Of a stretch of DNA of 64,000 nucleotides, positions 27,363 through 36,283 are shown one piece after another (the stretch's first letter is position 1; each line of letters begins with the position of its first letter). The notes beneath the pieces are model-generated. The model saw only the letters and a list, made by a program, of their open reading frames with translations, was not told the DNA's origin and did no database searches. Source of the stretch: Rhizobium subbaraonis. Its GTDB lineage: Bacteria > Pseudomonadota > Alphaproteobacteria > Rhizobiales > Rhizobiaceae. The translations under genes were made by a program, and so were the position numbers. The stretch is from positions 1-64,000 of the forward strand of contig NZ_OBQD01000006.1 in assembly GCF_900220975.1 (NCBI RefSeq), given 5' to 3'.

Positions 27363-27668
27363 ATGGCCCACGACGATGACGAGTACGTGTACGACGAAGC
27401 GACCGGTGATTGGCGCCCGGCCTCCGAAGTCGCAGCGGCCGCTGCCACCAGCCGGCCCGTGGCACGCGATGCGGCCGGCAACGAACTGGCAGACGGCGAT
27501 TCGGTCGTGCTCATCAAGGACCTGAAGGTAAAAGGCGCGGGGCAGACGCTCAAGCAGGGCACCGTCATCCGCTCCATCCGCCTCACGGACAATCCGGAAG
27601 AGATCGATTGTCGGCACGACGCCATCAGGGGCCTCGTGCTGCGCACGGAATTCGTGCGCAAGCGCTGA
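27363..27668 (+). CDS. PhnA/YjdM-like protein lacking the zinc ribbon
   Basis: A 101-residue protein. The C-terminal 65 residues match the PhnA/YjdM domain (DAAGNELADGDSVVLIKDLKVKG, then IRSIRLTD and IDC, ending LRTEFVRKR). The family's N-terminal zinc ribbon is replaced by a short acidic segment (MAHDDDEYVYDEATGDWRPAS) with no cysteines. The name PhnA is historical; the link to phosphonate use is weak. GGAG six bases upstream sets ATG 27363. It stands 21 bp before ruvX on the same strand. Confidence 0.85.
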   Translation: MAHDDDEYVYDEATGDWRPASEVAAAAATSRPVARDAAGNELADGDSVVLIKDLKVKGAGQTLKQGTVIRSIRLTDNPEEIDCRHDAIRGLVLRTEFVRKR

Positions 27669-27689
27669 ACATTCTTCGGAGAGCTTCCC

Positions 27690-28163
27690 ATGGCAACGCT
27701 GACGCTGGAAGAACTGGCCGAAGTTCTCGAACCCGGCCAGCCGATCGCCGGCCTGGATCTCGGCACCAAGACGATCGGGCTGTCGGTCTCCGATCTCGGC
27801 AGGCGGCTCGCGACACCGCGGCCGGTGCTGAAGCGGCTGAAATTCGGCATCGACGCGGAAACCCTGCTCGGGTTCGCAGAAAAGGAAAAGGTCGCGGCCT
27901 TCGTCATCGGGCTGCCGATGAACATGGATGGCAGCGCCGGCCCGCGCGTGCAGGCGACGCGCGCCTTCGTGCGCTCCATGGGCGAACGGACGGAAATACC
28001 CTTCGTCTACTGGGACGAGCGGCTTTCCACCGTCGCCGCAGAGCGCACGCTGATCGAGATGGACGTTTCGCGCAAGAAGCGGGCGGAGCGGATCGATTCG
28101 GCCGCCGCCTCCTTCATCCTTCAGGGCGCCCTGGACAGGCTGTCGGCGCTCGGCAGATCCTGA
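27690..28163 (+). CDS. ruvX: RuvX/YqgF family Holliday-junction resolvase-like nuclease
   Basis: A 157-residue RNase H-fold protein involved in pre-16S rRNA 5' maturation in Escherichia coli and possibly junction resolution. Acidic residues are in [36 protein letters not shown] and the final [11 protein letters not shown] block. Its 3' end overlaps the end of the convergent DUF6105-like gene by 43 bp. Confidence 0.93.
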   Translation: MATLTLEELAEVLEPGQPIAGLDLGTKTIGLSVSDLGRRLATPRPVLKRLKFGIDAETLLGFAEKEKVAAFVIGLPMNMDGSAGPRVQATRAFVRSMGERTEIPFVYWDERLSTVAAERTLIEMDVSRKKRAERIDSAAASFILQGALDRLSALGRS

Positions 28164-28459
28164 TCCTTCGCGCCCTGCTCCACTCCGCGGCGGCGGCGCC
28201 ACCAAGCGCCGATCTGCCGGCGTTTGCGAAACGCGACGATGGCGAAGACGAACAGGCTGTCGACGGCGATCGCGCGCGCGACCAGAGGCGGGATCGTCTC
28301 GGGCGGCATGCCGAGAACATGGCCGTAGATGCGGAAGACGAGGTCGTGCGCGTTGCGCGTCAGCATGAAGATGCCGAAATTCATGTCGTAGTAGGAAAGG
28401 CCGTACCAACTGCCGAGCAGGGCGATAGGAAACGCCCAGAGAATGAGGAACCACTTCAT
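28121..28459 (-). CDS. Small membrane protein (DUF6105-like)
   Basis: A 112-residue protein with an N-terminal helix ([21 protein letters not shown]) and a second around 60-80, then a basic tail. The block [20 protein letters not shown] looks like the rhizobial DUF6105 family as I remember it; no function is known. Its ATG overlaps the stop of a 52-codon gene upstream (ATGA), so translation is coupled. It is convergent with ruvX and overlaps it by 43 bp. Confidence 0.75.
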   Translation of the reverse strand: MKWFLILWAFPIALLGSWYGLSYYDMNFGIFMLTRNAHDLVFRIYGHVLGMPPETIPPLVARAIAVDSLFVFAIVAFRKRRQIGAWWRRRRGVEQGAKDQDLPSADSLSRAP

Positions 28460-28614
28460 GCGGTTCTCCCCTCACCCATGAAGGCCTCGCCGAATTCCAG
28501 CCCGATCTCGCGAATGGCGAACAGGCCGAGCATGACGAGCGCCGGCACCGAGATATCGAGCGCAAGTGCTGCGAAGAAGGCCGTCATGGCCGGGATCAGA
28601 ACCGCTTTCGGCAT
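28456..28614 (-). CDS. 52-residue membrane peptide, coupled to the DUF6105-like gene
   Basis: A short frame starting ATG 28614 (MPKAVLIPAMTAFFAALALD), hydrophobic over residues 4-37 and ending [15 protein letters not shown] lies about eight bases upstream. Its TGA stop overlaps the next ATG as ATGA, strong support for a real gene despite the length. Function unknown; it probably forms a small membrane complex or regulatory unit with the downstream protein. Confidence 0.65.
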   Translation of the reverse strand: MPKAVLIPAMTAFFAALALDISVPALVMLGLFAIREIGLEFGEAFMGEGRTA

Positions 28615-28835
28615 GGCGCCGTTCCTGATGGTTAATGAAGCGTTAACAGCCCGACATTCTACCCATCACCGCAGGCGCGCAACGCAAAGTCGTCAACAAG
28701 GTTAATTTCCACATCGCAGCCGCCCTGCTCCGTTCGGCAGCGCCATCTGCACCTTCGCCCGAACTAAATCTCCGGCATTGCCGTTTGTTCCCGCCCATGA
28801 AATGAGGACGCAAAGTCCCTAACATTGGTCGCGCC

Positions 28836-29768
28836 ATGCTCGTCGTCTTCGAAAGCACCCTGCCCGTCTTCCTGCTCGTCGTGCTCGGAACGCTGCTGAA
28901 GCGATGGCGGAAGATCGATGATGGCCTGTGGCTGGGGCTTGAGCAGCTGGGCTTCTATGTCCTCTTTCCCGCTCTATTGTTTTCGACACTGGCGCAAGCC
29001 GATTTCGGCGGGATGGAAGCGGGAGCGCTTGCGATTGCCTCCATAGGCTCGGTCACGCTGATGTCGGCAGGCCTGCTGCTCTCCTGGCCGCTTTTCCGCA
29101 AGGCCGGCGTATCGGCAGCATCCTTCAGCACCGTGTTCCAGACATCCACCCGCTGGAACGGTTTCATGGCGCTCGCGACCGCCGGCAAGCTCTATGGCCA
29201 GGGCGGTATCGGAATGCTGGCGCTGATCATGACGCTCATCATCATCCCGATCAATTTCTACAATATCGCAATTCTGATCTGGTTCGGTGGCGGGGCGCGC
29301 CACGTACGGAACTTCCTCCTCAAGGTGATCAGCAATCCCTTGATCCTCGCCTCCGCGCTCGGCACGATCTTCAACCTGTACGGCATCCATGTCTACGCCC
29401 CGCTCATGGAGACGATCGACCTCGTCGCCGAAGCCTCCCTCAGCCTCGGCCTGATCATGGTGGGTGCAGGGCTGCGCGTCACCGATGCGCTGCGCCCCGG
29501 CGCGATCGCACTGATATCGGTCGTGCTCAAGCTTTTCGTGATGCCGTTCATCATGGTCGGAACGGCATGGCTGCTCGGCATCGAAGGCGAAGCCTTGCTC
29601 GTGGTCGCGCTCGGCGCCAGCGTGCCCACCGCGATGAACGGGTATCTTCTGGCCAAGCAGATGGGCGGCGACGCGCCGCTCTACGCCTGCGTTGCCACGC
29701 TGCAGACGGCGCTGTCGTTCCTCACCATCCCGCTGGTGCTGACGCTCACGTCCTATGCGGCCGGATAG
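28836..29768 (+). CDS. AEC-family transporter (auxin efflux carrier superfamily)
   Basis: A 310-residue inner-membrane protein with about ten helices in two five-helix halves. The N-terminus (FESTLPVFLLVVLGTLLKRW) and the central Asn-containing TRWNGFMALATAGKLYGQGG segment are typical of the family. Substrates in bacteria are small organic acids such as malate or malonate; the substrate here cannot be read. Its last 16 bp overlap the end of aidB on the other strand. Confidence 0.88.
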   Translation: MLVVFESTLPVFLLVVLGTLLKRWRKIDDGLWLGLEQLGFYVLFPALLFSTLAQADFGGMEAGALAIASIGSVTLMSAGLLLSWPLFRKAGVSAASFSTVFQTSTRWNGFMALATAGKLYGQGGIGMLALIMTLIIIPINFYNIAILIWFGGGARHVRNFLLKVISNPLILASALGTIFNLYGIHVYAPLMETIDLVAEASLSLGLIMVGAGLRVTDALRPGAIALISVVLKLFVMPFIMVGTAWLLGIEGEALLVVALGASVPTAMNGYLLAKQMGGDAPLYACVATLQTALSFLTIPLVLTLTSYAAG

Positions 29769-31402
29769 AGCAGATCAACGATGTAGGCCGAATCGAAGCG
29801 GGAATCGAGCATGCCGTAGGTCGAGCGCCAGCCGGCCGCCAGGCGCGTTTCAAGGAAGGCGTCGGCGATGCGCCCCGCACCGATGCGGTTGAGTTCGGCA
29901 GCAGCGGCGGAAAGTGCGAGCTGCTCGACCAGCATGCGCGCCGCACCCTCGTCGCGCTCGCACAGCGAGGTCGCCGCGCGCAGAACCTCCACCGTCTTGC
30001 GGCCGGAGGGACCGAGATCGCGGGCGATTCCGGCGAAGACGGATTCGAACAGGTCCTTGCCACGCGCCAGCACGCGCAGCACGTCCAGCGCCATCACGTT
30101 GCCGGAGCCTTCCCAGATCGCATTGACCGGCGCCTCGCGGTAATGCCGGGCGATCGGTCGCTCCTCGACATAGCCACTGCCGCCGATGCACTCCATGGCC
30201 TCGTAGATCAGGGCGGGGGCGATCTTGCAGCACCAGTATTTCGTTACCGGCGTCATGACGCGGGCATAGGCGGCGTCGTCGGCGCTGACCGGCGCGCGGT
30301 CGAAGGCTTCGGCCAGCCGCAGAGACAACGCCGTCGCCGCCGCCACATCGAGGGCCATGTCGGCCAGAACGCGCGTCATGATCGGCTGGTCGACGAGGTT
30401 CTTGCCGAAGACCTTGCGGCCGCGCGTATGATGGACGGCCTCGGCGAGGGACGCGCGCATGATGCCGCTGGAGGCGAGCGCGCAGTCGAGCCGCGTCAGC
30501 GTCACCATGTCGAGGATCGTGCGAATGCCGGCGTCCGGCGATCCCAGCAGGAAGCCGAACGTATCGTTGAATTCCACCTCCGAGGAGGCATTCGATCGGT
30601 TGCCGATCTTTTCCTTCAGGCGCTGGAAGCGCAGGCCGTTCGCCGTGCCGTCCTCCAGAAGCCGCGGCACCAGGAAGCAGCCGACGCCGTCACGGGTTTG
30701 CGCCAGCATGACGAAGGCATCGCTCATAGGCGCAGACATGAACCATTTGTGCCCGCTCAGGCGGTAGATGCCCTCACCCACGCGCTCGGCGGTGGTCGTG
30801 TTGGCCCGCACGTCGGTGCCGCCCTGCTTCTCCGTCATGCCCATGCCGATCGTGACGGCGCTTTTCTGCATCGCGGGACGATTGGTGCTGTCGTACTTGC
30901 GCGACAGGATGCGGCCGGCCCACTCGCGTTGCACGACGGGCGAGGCGGAGATCGCCGCCACCGACGCGCTGGTCATGGTCAGGGGGCACAGGTGCCCGCT
31001 TTCGAGCTGCGCGCTCAGGAAGAAGCGGACCGCGCGCGCCTTGTGCGCCCTGCCCCGTTCGTCCGGCAGGTTCTCCCAGATGGAAGAGTGCAGGCCGCTG
31101 GCCATGGAGCGGCGCATCAGCGCATGCCAGGCAGGGTGGAAATCCACCACGTCCAGCCGTTCGCCGCGCGGCCCGTGGGTGCGAAGCTGCGGCGGCGACT
31201 CGTTGGCCATGCGCGCCAGTTCCTGCGCCTCGGCAGATGTCACCTGGCGACCGATCGCGTCGAACTCGTCACGCAGCGGCTTCGGCAGGCTGGCGGTTCC
31301 GTCCACCAGAAGGGGATCGGACCGATAGGCGTTGATGCCCGTCCACAGCTTCGGCTGGTTCAGGTCTGCTAGGGTCTGTTCGGTCCGGGTCATCTGAGTC
31401 AT
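29753..31402 (-). CDS. aidB: AidB-type acyl-CoA dehydrogenase fold flavoprotein (adaptive alkylation response)
   Basis: The 549-residue protein follows Escherichia coli AidB along its length: LARMANESPPQL near residue 65, FHPAWHALM, GHLCPLTMTSASVA, IGMGMTEKQGGTDVRANTT, GNRSNASSEVEFND, and ECIGGSGYVEE with NAIWEGSGNVMALDVLRVL. AidB binds FAD and DNA and protects DNA during alkylation stress. It is larger than ordinary acyl-CoA dehydrogenases (about 380). No Ada-type regulator is adjacent. Convergent with the AEC transporter (16-bp overlap). Confidence 0.92.
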   Translation of the reverse strand: MTQMTRTEQTLADLNQPKLWTGINAYRSDPLLVDGTASLPKPLRDEFDAIGRQVTSAEAQELARMANESPPQLRTHGPRGERLDVVDFHPAWHALMRRSMASGLHSSIWENLPDERGRAHKARAVRFFLSAQLESGHLCPLTMTSASVAAISASPVVQREWAGRILSRKYDSTNRPAMQKSAVTIGMGMTEKQGGTDVRANTTTAERVGEGIYRLSGHKWFMSAPMSDAFVMLAQTRDGVGCFLVPRLLEDGTANGLRFQRLKEKIGNRSNASSEVEFNDTFGFLLGSPDAGIRTILDMVTLTRLDCALASSGIMRASLAEAVHHTRGRKVFGKNLVDQPIMTRVLADMALDVAAATALSLRLAEAFDRAPVSADDAAYARVMTPVTKYWCCKIAPALIYEAMECIGGSGYVEERPIARHYREAPVNAIWEGSGNVMALDVLRVLARGKDLFESVFAGIARDLGPSGRKTVEVLRAATSLCERDEGAARMLVEQLALSAAAAELNRIGAGRIADAFLETRLAAGWRSTYGMLDSRFDSAYIVDLLYPAA

Positions 31403-31572
31403 GTCCGGGTTCTAGCCTAACTGCGCCTGTCGCGAAACGGGGGCACAGGGGCCATACCCCCAAAGAATGCAGGAAAAGAAGGGCGAAGGCCGGGCGACGG
31501 CCCGCGCCGCCTTGCCGCATGGCGGCGGAGCCTCTATAGACCCCGCGTATTCAAGACAGACGAGGCGACCTC

Positions 31573-32514
31573 ATGGATTCCTTTCCGCATCGCCACCTGC
31601 TCGGCATCAAGGGATTGACCGAGCAGGAAATCACCTACCTGCTCGACAAGGCGGACGCGGCCGTCAACATCAGCCGGCAGCGGGAGAAGAAGACCTCGAC
31701 GCTTAGGGGCCTTACTCAGATCAATCTCTTCTTTGAAGCATCGACGCGCACGCAATCCTCCTTCGAGCTTGCGGGAAAGCGGCTCGGCGCAGACGTGATG
31801 AACATGTCGGTCGGCAACTCCTCGGTGAAGAAGGGCGAGACGCTGATCGACACGGCAATGACGCTGAACGCCATGCACCCGGACGTGCTGGTGGTCCGCC
31901 ACTCTTCCGCCGGTGCCGCCGCCCTTCTGGCGCAGAAGGTCTCGTGCGCGGTCGTCAACGCCGGCGACGGGCAGCACGAGCATCCGACCCAGGCGCTTCT
32001 CGACGCGCTGACGATCCGACGCGCCAAGGGCAAGCTGTCGCGCATCATCGTCGCGATCTGCGGCGACGTCCTGCATTCGCGCGTGGCCCGCTCCAACATC
32101 CTGCTGCTGAACGCCATGGGTGCCCGGGTCCGGGTGGTGGCACCGGCGACCCTGCTTCCGAACGGCATCGGCCAGATGGGCGCCGAGGTCTACCACTCGA
32201 TGGAAGAGGGGCTGAAGGATGCGGACGTGGTGATGATGCTGCGCCTGCAGCGTGAGCGCATGTCGGGTGCCTTCGTGCCCTCAGTGCGCGAGTATTTCCG
32301 CTACTTCGGCCTCGACGCTGAAAAGCTGAAGGCTGCCAAGGAGGATGCACTCGTCATGCATCCCGGCCCGATGAACCGCGGGGTGGAGATCGCCTCCGAG
32401 ATCGCCGACGGGCCGCAGAGCGTGATCGAGCAACAGGTGGAGATGGGCGTCGCCGTCCGCATGGCGGTGATGGAAACCCTTCTCGTCTCGCAGAACCAGG
32501 GACCGCGCGCATGA
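31573..32514 (+). CDS. pyrB: Aspartate carbamoyltransferase catalytic subunit
   Basis: Second step of pyrimidine synthesis: carbamoyl phosphate plus aspartate to carbamoyl-aspartate. The 313-residue protein has the carbamoyl-phosphate motif [16 protein letters not shown] (STRTxxSFE), the [12 protein letters not shown] segment and the aspartate-binding MLRLQRERM. It overlaps the dihydroorotase-like gene by 4 bp (ATGA). No pyrI is present; in such bacteria PyrB often forms a dodecamer with a PyrC homologue. Confidence 0.96.
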   Translation: MDSFPHRHLLGIKGLTEQEITYLLDKADAAVNISRQREKKTSTLRGLTQINLFFEASTRTQSSFELAGKRLGADVMNMSVGNSSVKKGETLIDTAMTLNAMHPDVLVVRHSSAGAAALLAQKVSCAVVNAGDGQHEHPTQALLDALTIRRAKGKLSRIIVAICGDVLHSRVARSNILLLNAMGARVRVVAPATLLPNGIGQMGAEVYHSMEEGLKDADVVMMLRLQRERMSGAFVPSVREYFRYFGLDAEKLKAAKEDALVMHPGPMNRGVEIASEIADGPQSVIEQQVEMGVAVRMAVMETLLVSQNQGPRA

Positions 32515-33806
32515 CCCGGCCGACCGTCATCAACAACGTCCGCATCATCGATCCCTCGCAGCATCTCGACGAGACGGGCACGATCGTCATCGAAGACGGC
32601 CGCATCGCCGCCGCCGGCAGCAGCGCCCGCAACCAGGGAGTGCCTGACGGCGCGGAGGTCGTGAACGGATCCGGCCTCGTCGCTGCGCCCGGCCTCGTCG
32701 ATGCCCGCGTCTTCGTCGGCGAGCCCGGCGCCGAACACCGCGAAACGATCGAATCCGCATCGCGCGCGGCAGCGGCGGGCGGCATCACCTCGTTCATCAT
32801 GATGCCTGATACCGACCCTGTCATCGACGATATCGCGCTGGTCGAATACGTACTGAAGACGGCGCGCGACAAGGCGCTCGTCCATGTGCATCCGGCCGCG
32901 GCCCTGACCAAGGGGCTGGCCGGAACGGAAATGACGGAATTCGGCCTGCTGCGCGAGGCCGGTGCCGTTGCCTTCACCAACGGTCGCCATGCCATGCACG
33001 ACGCGCAGGTTCTGCGCCGGGCAATGACCTATGCGCGCGAATTTTCCGCCGTTATCGCACTGGAGACCCGCGACAAGCATCTCGGCGCCGGCGGGGTGAT
33101 GAACGAGGGGCTGCTGGCAAGCTGGCTCGGCCTTTCGGGCACGCCGCGCGAGGCGGAAGTCATCCCGCTGGAGCGCGACCTGCGACTGGCGGCCCTGACC
33201 CGTGCGGCCTATCACGCCGCACAGATCTCGGTGCCGGAATCGGCAGACGCCATGCGCGTCGCCCGCTCCCGCGGCGCCAACGCCACCTGCGGCATTTCGA
33301 TCAACCACCTGACCCTCAACGAGAACGACATCGGCGAATACCGCACGTTCTTCAAGCTTTCGCCGCCGCTTCGCGGCGAGGACGATCGTACGGCGATGGT
33401 TCAGGCGCTGGCCGACGGGACCATCGACATCATCGTCTCCTCGCACGATCCGCAGGACGTCGACACGAAGCGCCTGCCTTTCGGGGAGGCTGCCGACGGT
33501 GCGATCGGGCTGGAAACGATGCTGGCCGCGGCGCTTCGCCTGCACCACAGCGGCGAAGTCTCGCTGATGCGGCTGTTCGACGCCATGTCGACGCAGCCCG
33601 CAAAGATCTTCGGCCTTGATGCGGGCACGCTCCAGTCCGGCGTGGCCGCCGACCTCGTGCTGGTCGACCTCGACGAGCCGTGGATCGCAGCCAAGGACGG
33701 CTTCGTCTCGCGCTCCAAGAACACGCCGTTCGAAGATGCCCGCTTTACCGGACGCGCCGTTCAAACCTATGTTGCGGGCAAGCGCATTCATGCGGCGCAG
33801 CGGTAA
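32511..33806 (+). CDS. Dihydroorotase homologue, probably catalytically inactive partner of PyrB
   Basis: A 431-residue amidohydrolase-fold protein co-translated with pyrB. Active type I dihydroorotases have an HxH metal pair in a VDxHxHxREPG motif; here it reads [12 protein letters not shown], with both histidines gone. The catalytic DHAPH-type motif reads [10 protein letters not shown]. The later [10 protein letters not shown] keeps a His. The metal centre therefore looks lost, as in the pseudo-dihydroorotase (PyrC'/PyrX) of Pseudomonas, which only supports PyrB assembly. A true dihydroorotase should lie elsewhere. Often annotated pyrC; the symbol is left out for that reason. Confidence 0.88.
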   Translation: MTRPTVINNVRIIDPSQHLDETGTIVIEDGRIAAAGSSARNQGVPDGAEVVNGSGLVAAPGLVDARVFVGEPGAEHRETIESASRAAAAGGITSFIMMPDTDPVIDDIALVEYVLKTARDKALVHVHPAAALTKGLAGTEMTEFGLLREAGAVAFTNGRHAMHDAQVLRRAMTYAREFSAVIALETRDKHLGAGGVMNEGLLASWLGLSGTPREAEVIPLERDLRLAALTRAAYHAAQISVPESADAMRVARSRGANATCGISINHLTLNENDIGEYRTFFKLSPPLRGEDDRTAMVQALADGTIDIIVSSHDPQDVDTKRLPFGEAADGAIGLETMLAAALRLHHSGEVSLMRLFDAMSTQPAKIFGLDAGTLQSGVAADLVLVDLDEPWIAAKDGFVSRSKNTPFEDARFTGRAVQTYVAGKRIHAAQR

Positions 33807-33841
33807 GCGGCAGCACAGGGTCGCGTCGACCTCGGCTGGAC

Positions 33842-33998
33842 ACCGCCCCTCATCCGCCCTGCCGGGCACCTTTTCCCCGCAGGCGGGGAGAAGGAACATC
33901 GAGGGACCGCCGCGGCCGGTTTGTGGGGAGGCGTTGCCACGGATCGCCCTTCTCCACGTTCACGGGGAGAAGGTGGCGGCAGCCGGATGAGGGGCGGT
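33842..33998. repeat. RIME-like palindromic intergenic repeat
   Basis: A 157-bp element bounded by a perfect 15-bp inverted repeat, ACCGCCCCTCATCCG (33842-33856) and its complement (33984-33998). Inside are two G/C hairpins (TCCCCGCAGGCGGGGAGAAGG near 33873-33893; CTTCTCCACGTTCACGGGGAGAAGG near 33950-33973). The pattern matches rhizobial RIME elements. It fills most of the gap between the pyr pair and plsY and may act at the RNA 3' end. Confidence 0.8.
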
Positions 33999-34049
33999 CC
34001 GCCCTGACGCAAGACAAGACAGATCGGCAATCTCGGGGGAAACAGTAGA

Positions 34050-34664
34050 GTGCCTGACATCATCACCTGGCAGCTGGGACCGCTGCCGACGCTTCTGAGC
34101 CTCGCCTTCGGCTATCTGCTGGGCTCCATTCCCTTCGGCCTGCTGCTGACCCGGATGGCGGGCCTCGGCGATGTGCGCAAGATCGGCTCCGGCAACATCG
34201 GCGCCACCAACGTGCTGCGCACAGGCAACAAGAAGCTGGCCGCGGCCACTCTTCTGCTCGATGCGCTGAAGGGGACTGCGGCGGCGGCAATAGCCTCCCG
34301 CTTCGGGTTAGAGGCCGGGATCGCGGCGGGCTTTGCCGCCTTCATGGGCCATCTCTTTCCCGTCTGGCTGGGTTTCAAGGGTGGCAAGGGCGTCGCCACC
34401 TATCTCGGCATCCTGCTCGGGCTCGTTCCCTTCATGCTTGCGGTCTTCGCAGCGATCTGGGTGTCGGTTGCCTATCTTACGCGCTACTCCTCGCTGTCCG
34501 CACTGGTTGCAACAGCGGCGTGTCCGGTTGTATTGTGGTTTACGGGGTACGAGGAGGTTGCGGTCCTGTTTGCCGTCATGACGCTGATCACTTGGATCAA
34601 GCACCGCGCAAACATCTCGCGACTGCTGCGTGGCACCGAAAGCAGGATCGGCGATAAGGGCTAG
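34050..34664 (+). CDS. plsY: Acyl-phosphate:glycerol-3-phosphate acyltransferase
   Basis: First step of phospholipid synthesis in the inner membrane, using acyl-phosphate. The 204-residue protein has about five membrane helices and the three family motifs: GSIPFGLLL, the phosphate-binding [17 protein letters not shown] and [18 protein letters not shown]. The start is GTG at 34050 with GGGGGA upstream. It is followed after 24 bp by dprA, likely in one transcript. Confidence 0.95.
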   Translation: MPDIITWQLGPLPTLLSLAFGYLLGSIPFGLLLTRMAGLGDVRKIGSGNIGATNVLRTGNKKLAAATLLLDALKGTAAAAIASRFGLEAGIAAGFAAFMGHLFPVWLGFKGGKGVATYLGILLGLVPFMLAVFAAIWVSVAYLTRYSSLSALVATAACPVVLWFTGYEEVAVLFAVMTLITWIKHRANISRLLRGTESRIGDKG

Positions 34665-34688
34665 AGACAAGTTCAGGACGGGGGGCAC

Positions 34689-35834
34689 ATGTCCGAAGGC
34701 GCAGGCAGGCAGGGGATTGCGCTTTCGGAGAGACAGAAGATCGCCTGGCTGCGGCTGATCCGCAGCGACAATGTCGGTCCCGTCACCTTCCGCGACCTCA
34801 TCAACCACTTTGGAACGGCCGAGGCAGCACTCGAAATGCTGCCTGAGCTTTCAAGGCGCGGCGGCGCCGTGCGCAGCATCCGCATCGCAAGCCACGCGGA
34901 TGCGGAGCGGGAGATGGAACTGGCACACCGCCATGGCGCCGCCTTCGTCGGCATCGGCGAGCCCGACTATCCTCCCTTTCTGAGAAAGATCGACGGCGCA
35001 CCGCCGCTTCTGGCCATCAAGGGCAACCGGGCTGCTGCCGGTGACGTTGCCGTCGGTATCGTCGGCTCGCGCAACGCCTCGATTGCGGGCGCAAAGTTCG
35101 CCGGAATGCTGGCGAGGGATCTCGGCGCCTCGGGCTATGTCGTCGTCTCCGGGCTGGCGCGCGGCATCGATACCGCCGCCCACCGCGCCAGCCTCGCGAC
35201 CGGCACGATCGCCGCCCTGGCCGGCGGGCTGGACCAGCCCTACCCGCCCGAAAACATCGGCCTGCTCGACGAAATTACCTCCGGCAACGGGCTTGCCGTC
35301 AGCGAGATGCCGTTCGGCTGGGAACCCCGCGCGCGGGACTTTCCGCGCCGCAACCGGCTGATCGCGGGTATCGGCCTCGGGCTGGTGGTGGTGGAGGCGG
35401 CCAGCCGTTCGGGCTCGCTGATCACCGCCCGCAACGCGGCGGACTTCGGCCGCCTCGTCTTCGCGGTCCCGGGCTCGCCGCTGGACCCGCGCGCGCACGG
35501 CACCAACGCACTGCTCAAGGACGGCGCCATTGTCACCACGGATGCGTCGGATGTGCTGGAAGCCCTCGCGCCACTTCGCGAGCCGAACCTGTTTCACAGC
35601 CACAGCCACGCCGACGAGCCGGCGGCCGAACACGACCATATGGCCCTCCCCCCTGACGACAGCGAGCGCGAACGCATCGCCTCGGCACTTGGGCCAACGC
35701 CGGTCGAGATCGATGAGATCATCCGCCACACCGAGCTTGCGGCTGCAACGGTCTATCTCGTCCTTCTGGAACTGGATCTAGCCGGTCGTCTTCATCGCCA
35801 TGCCGGCGGGCTGGTTTCGATCGCCACCGACTGA
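34689..35834 (+). CDS. dprA: DNA-processing protein A
   Basis: Loads RecA on incoming single-stranded DNA. The 381-residue protein has an N-terminal SAM-like region, the Rossmann domain ([92 protein letters not shown]) and a C-terminal winged-helix (DML1-like) domain from about 315. Its last 57 bp overlap a small convergent gene. Confidence 0.95.
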   Translation: MSEGAGRQGIALSERQKIAWLRLIRSDNVGPVTFRDLINHFGTAEAALEMLPELSRRGGAVRSIRIASHADAEREMELAHRHGAAFVGIGEPDYPPFLRKIDGAPPLLAIKGNRAAAGDVAVGIVGSRNASIAGAKFAGMLARDLGASGYVVVSGLARGIDTAAHRASLATGTIAALAGGLDQPYPPENIGLLDEITSGNGLAVSEMPFGWEPRARDFPRRNRLIAGIGLGLVVVEAASRSGSLITARNAADFGRLVFAVPGSPLDPRAHGTNALLKDGAIVTTDASDVLEALAPLREPNLFHSHSHADEPAAEHDHMALPPDDSERERIASALGPTPVEIDEIIRHTELAAATVYLVLLELDLAGRLHRHAGGLVSIATD

Positions 35835-36020
35835 GAGCGGGCGCAAGCCGGACTGGATATCGCCGGCCTCGACATATGCCATCTCGATCAGGTAGCGCAG
35901 CATTTCCGCGCCCTCCATATTGGCAACGGCCCGAAGCTCCCCCAGCATCTGGCGGATGTAGGCAATGTTGTCATGTGTCCGCCCGGTAAGCGGCAACGGA
36001 ATCCTTGGTTTGGTATTCAT
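35778..36020 (-). CDS. Small conserved protein of unknown function
   Basis: An 80-residue soluble protein from ATG 36020: [58 protein letters not shown] and a short tail. The helical middle is protein-like; I do not recognise a family name. A longer frame to 36095 adds an unlikely Cys-rich leader. The gene converges on dprA with a 57-bp overlap. Confidence 0.65.
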   Translation of the reverse strand: MNTKPRIPLPLTGRTHDNIAYIRQMLGELRAVANMEGAEMLRYLIEMAYVEAGDIQSGLRPLSVGGDRNQPAGMAMKTTG

Positions 36021-36283
36021 ATCAATGTCCCGTCCGAATACCGCGGCGCAGACACACGTCATCGCCGCAACCTTTGCTTCCCGAAGACGATACAACCTTT
36101 ATTTTAAATTGCAATACAAGCCACAACCCTCATAGGTTGCGCAAGCCGCACGCCAGTTATTTTGACGTCGCCTCTTGACCGGAACGCTTTCCCTGTTCAT
36201 TTCGAGGCAACGACAACGCCGGCGCGTATCGCAGAACAGAAGGGCTATCCCGCCGGGAAAGGCCCCCGGCACAGAGAACGACG

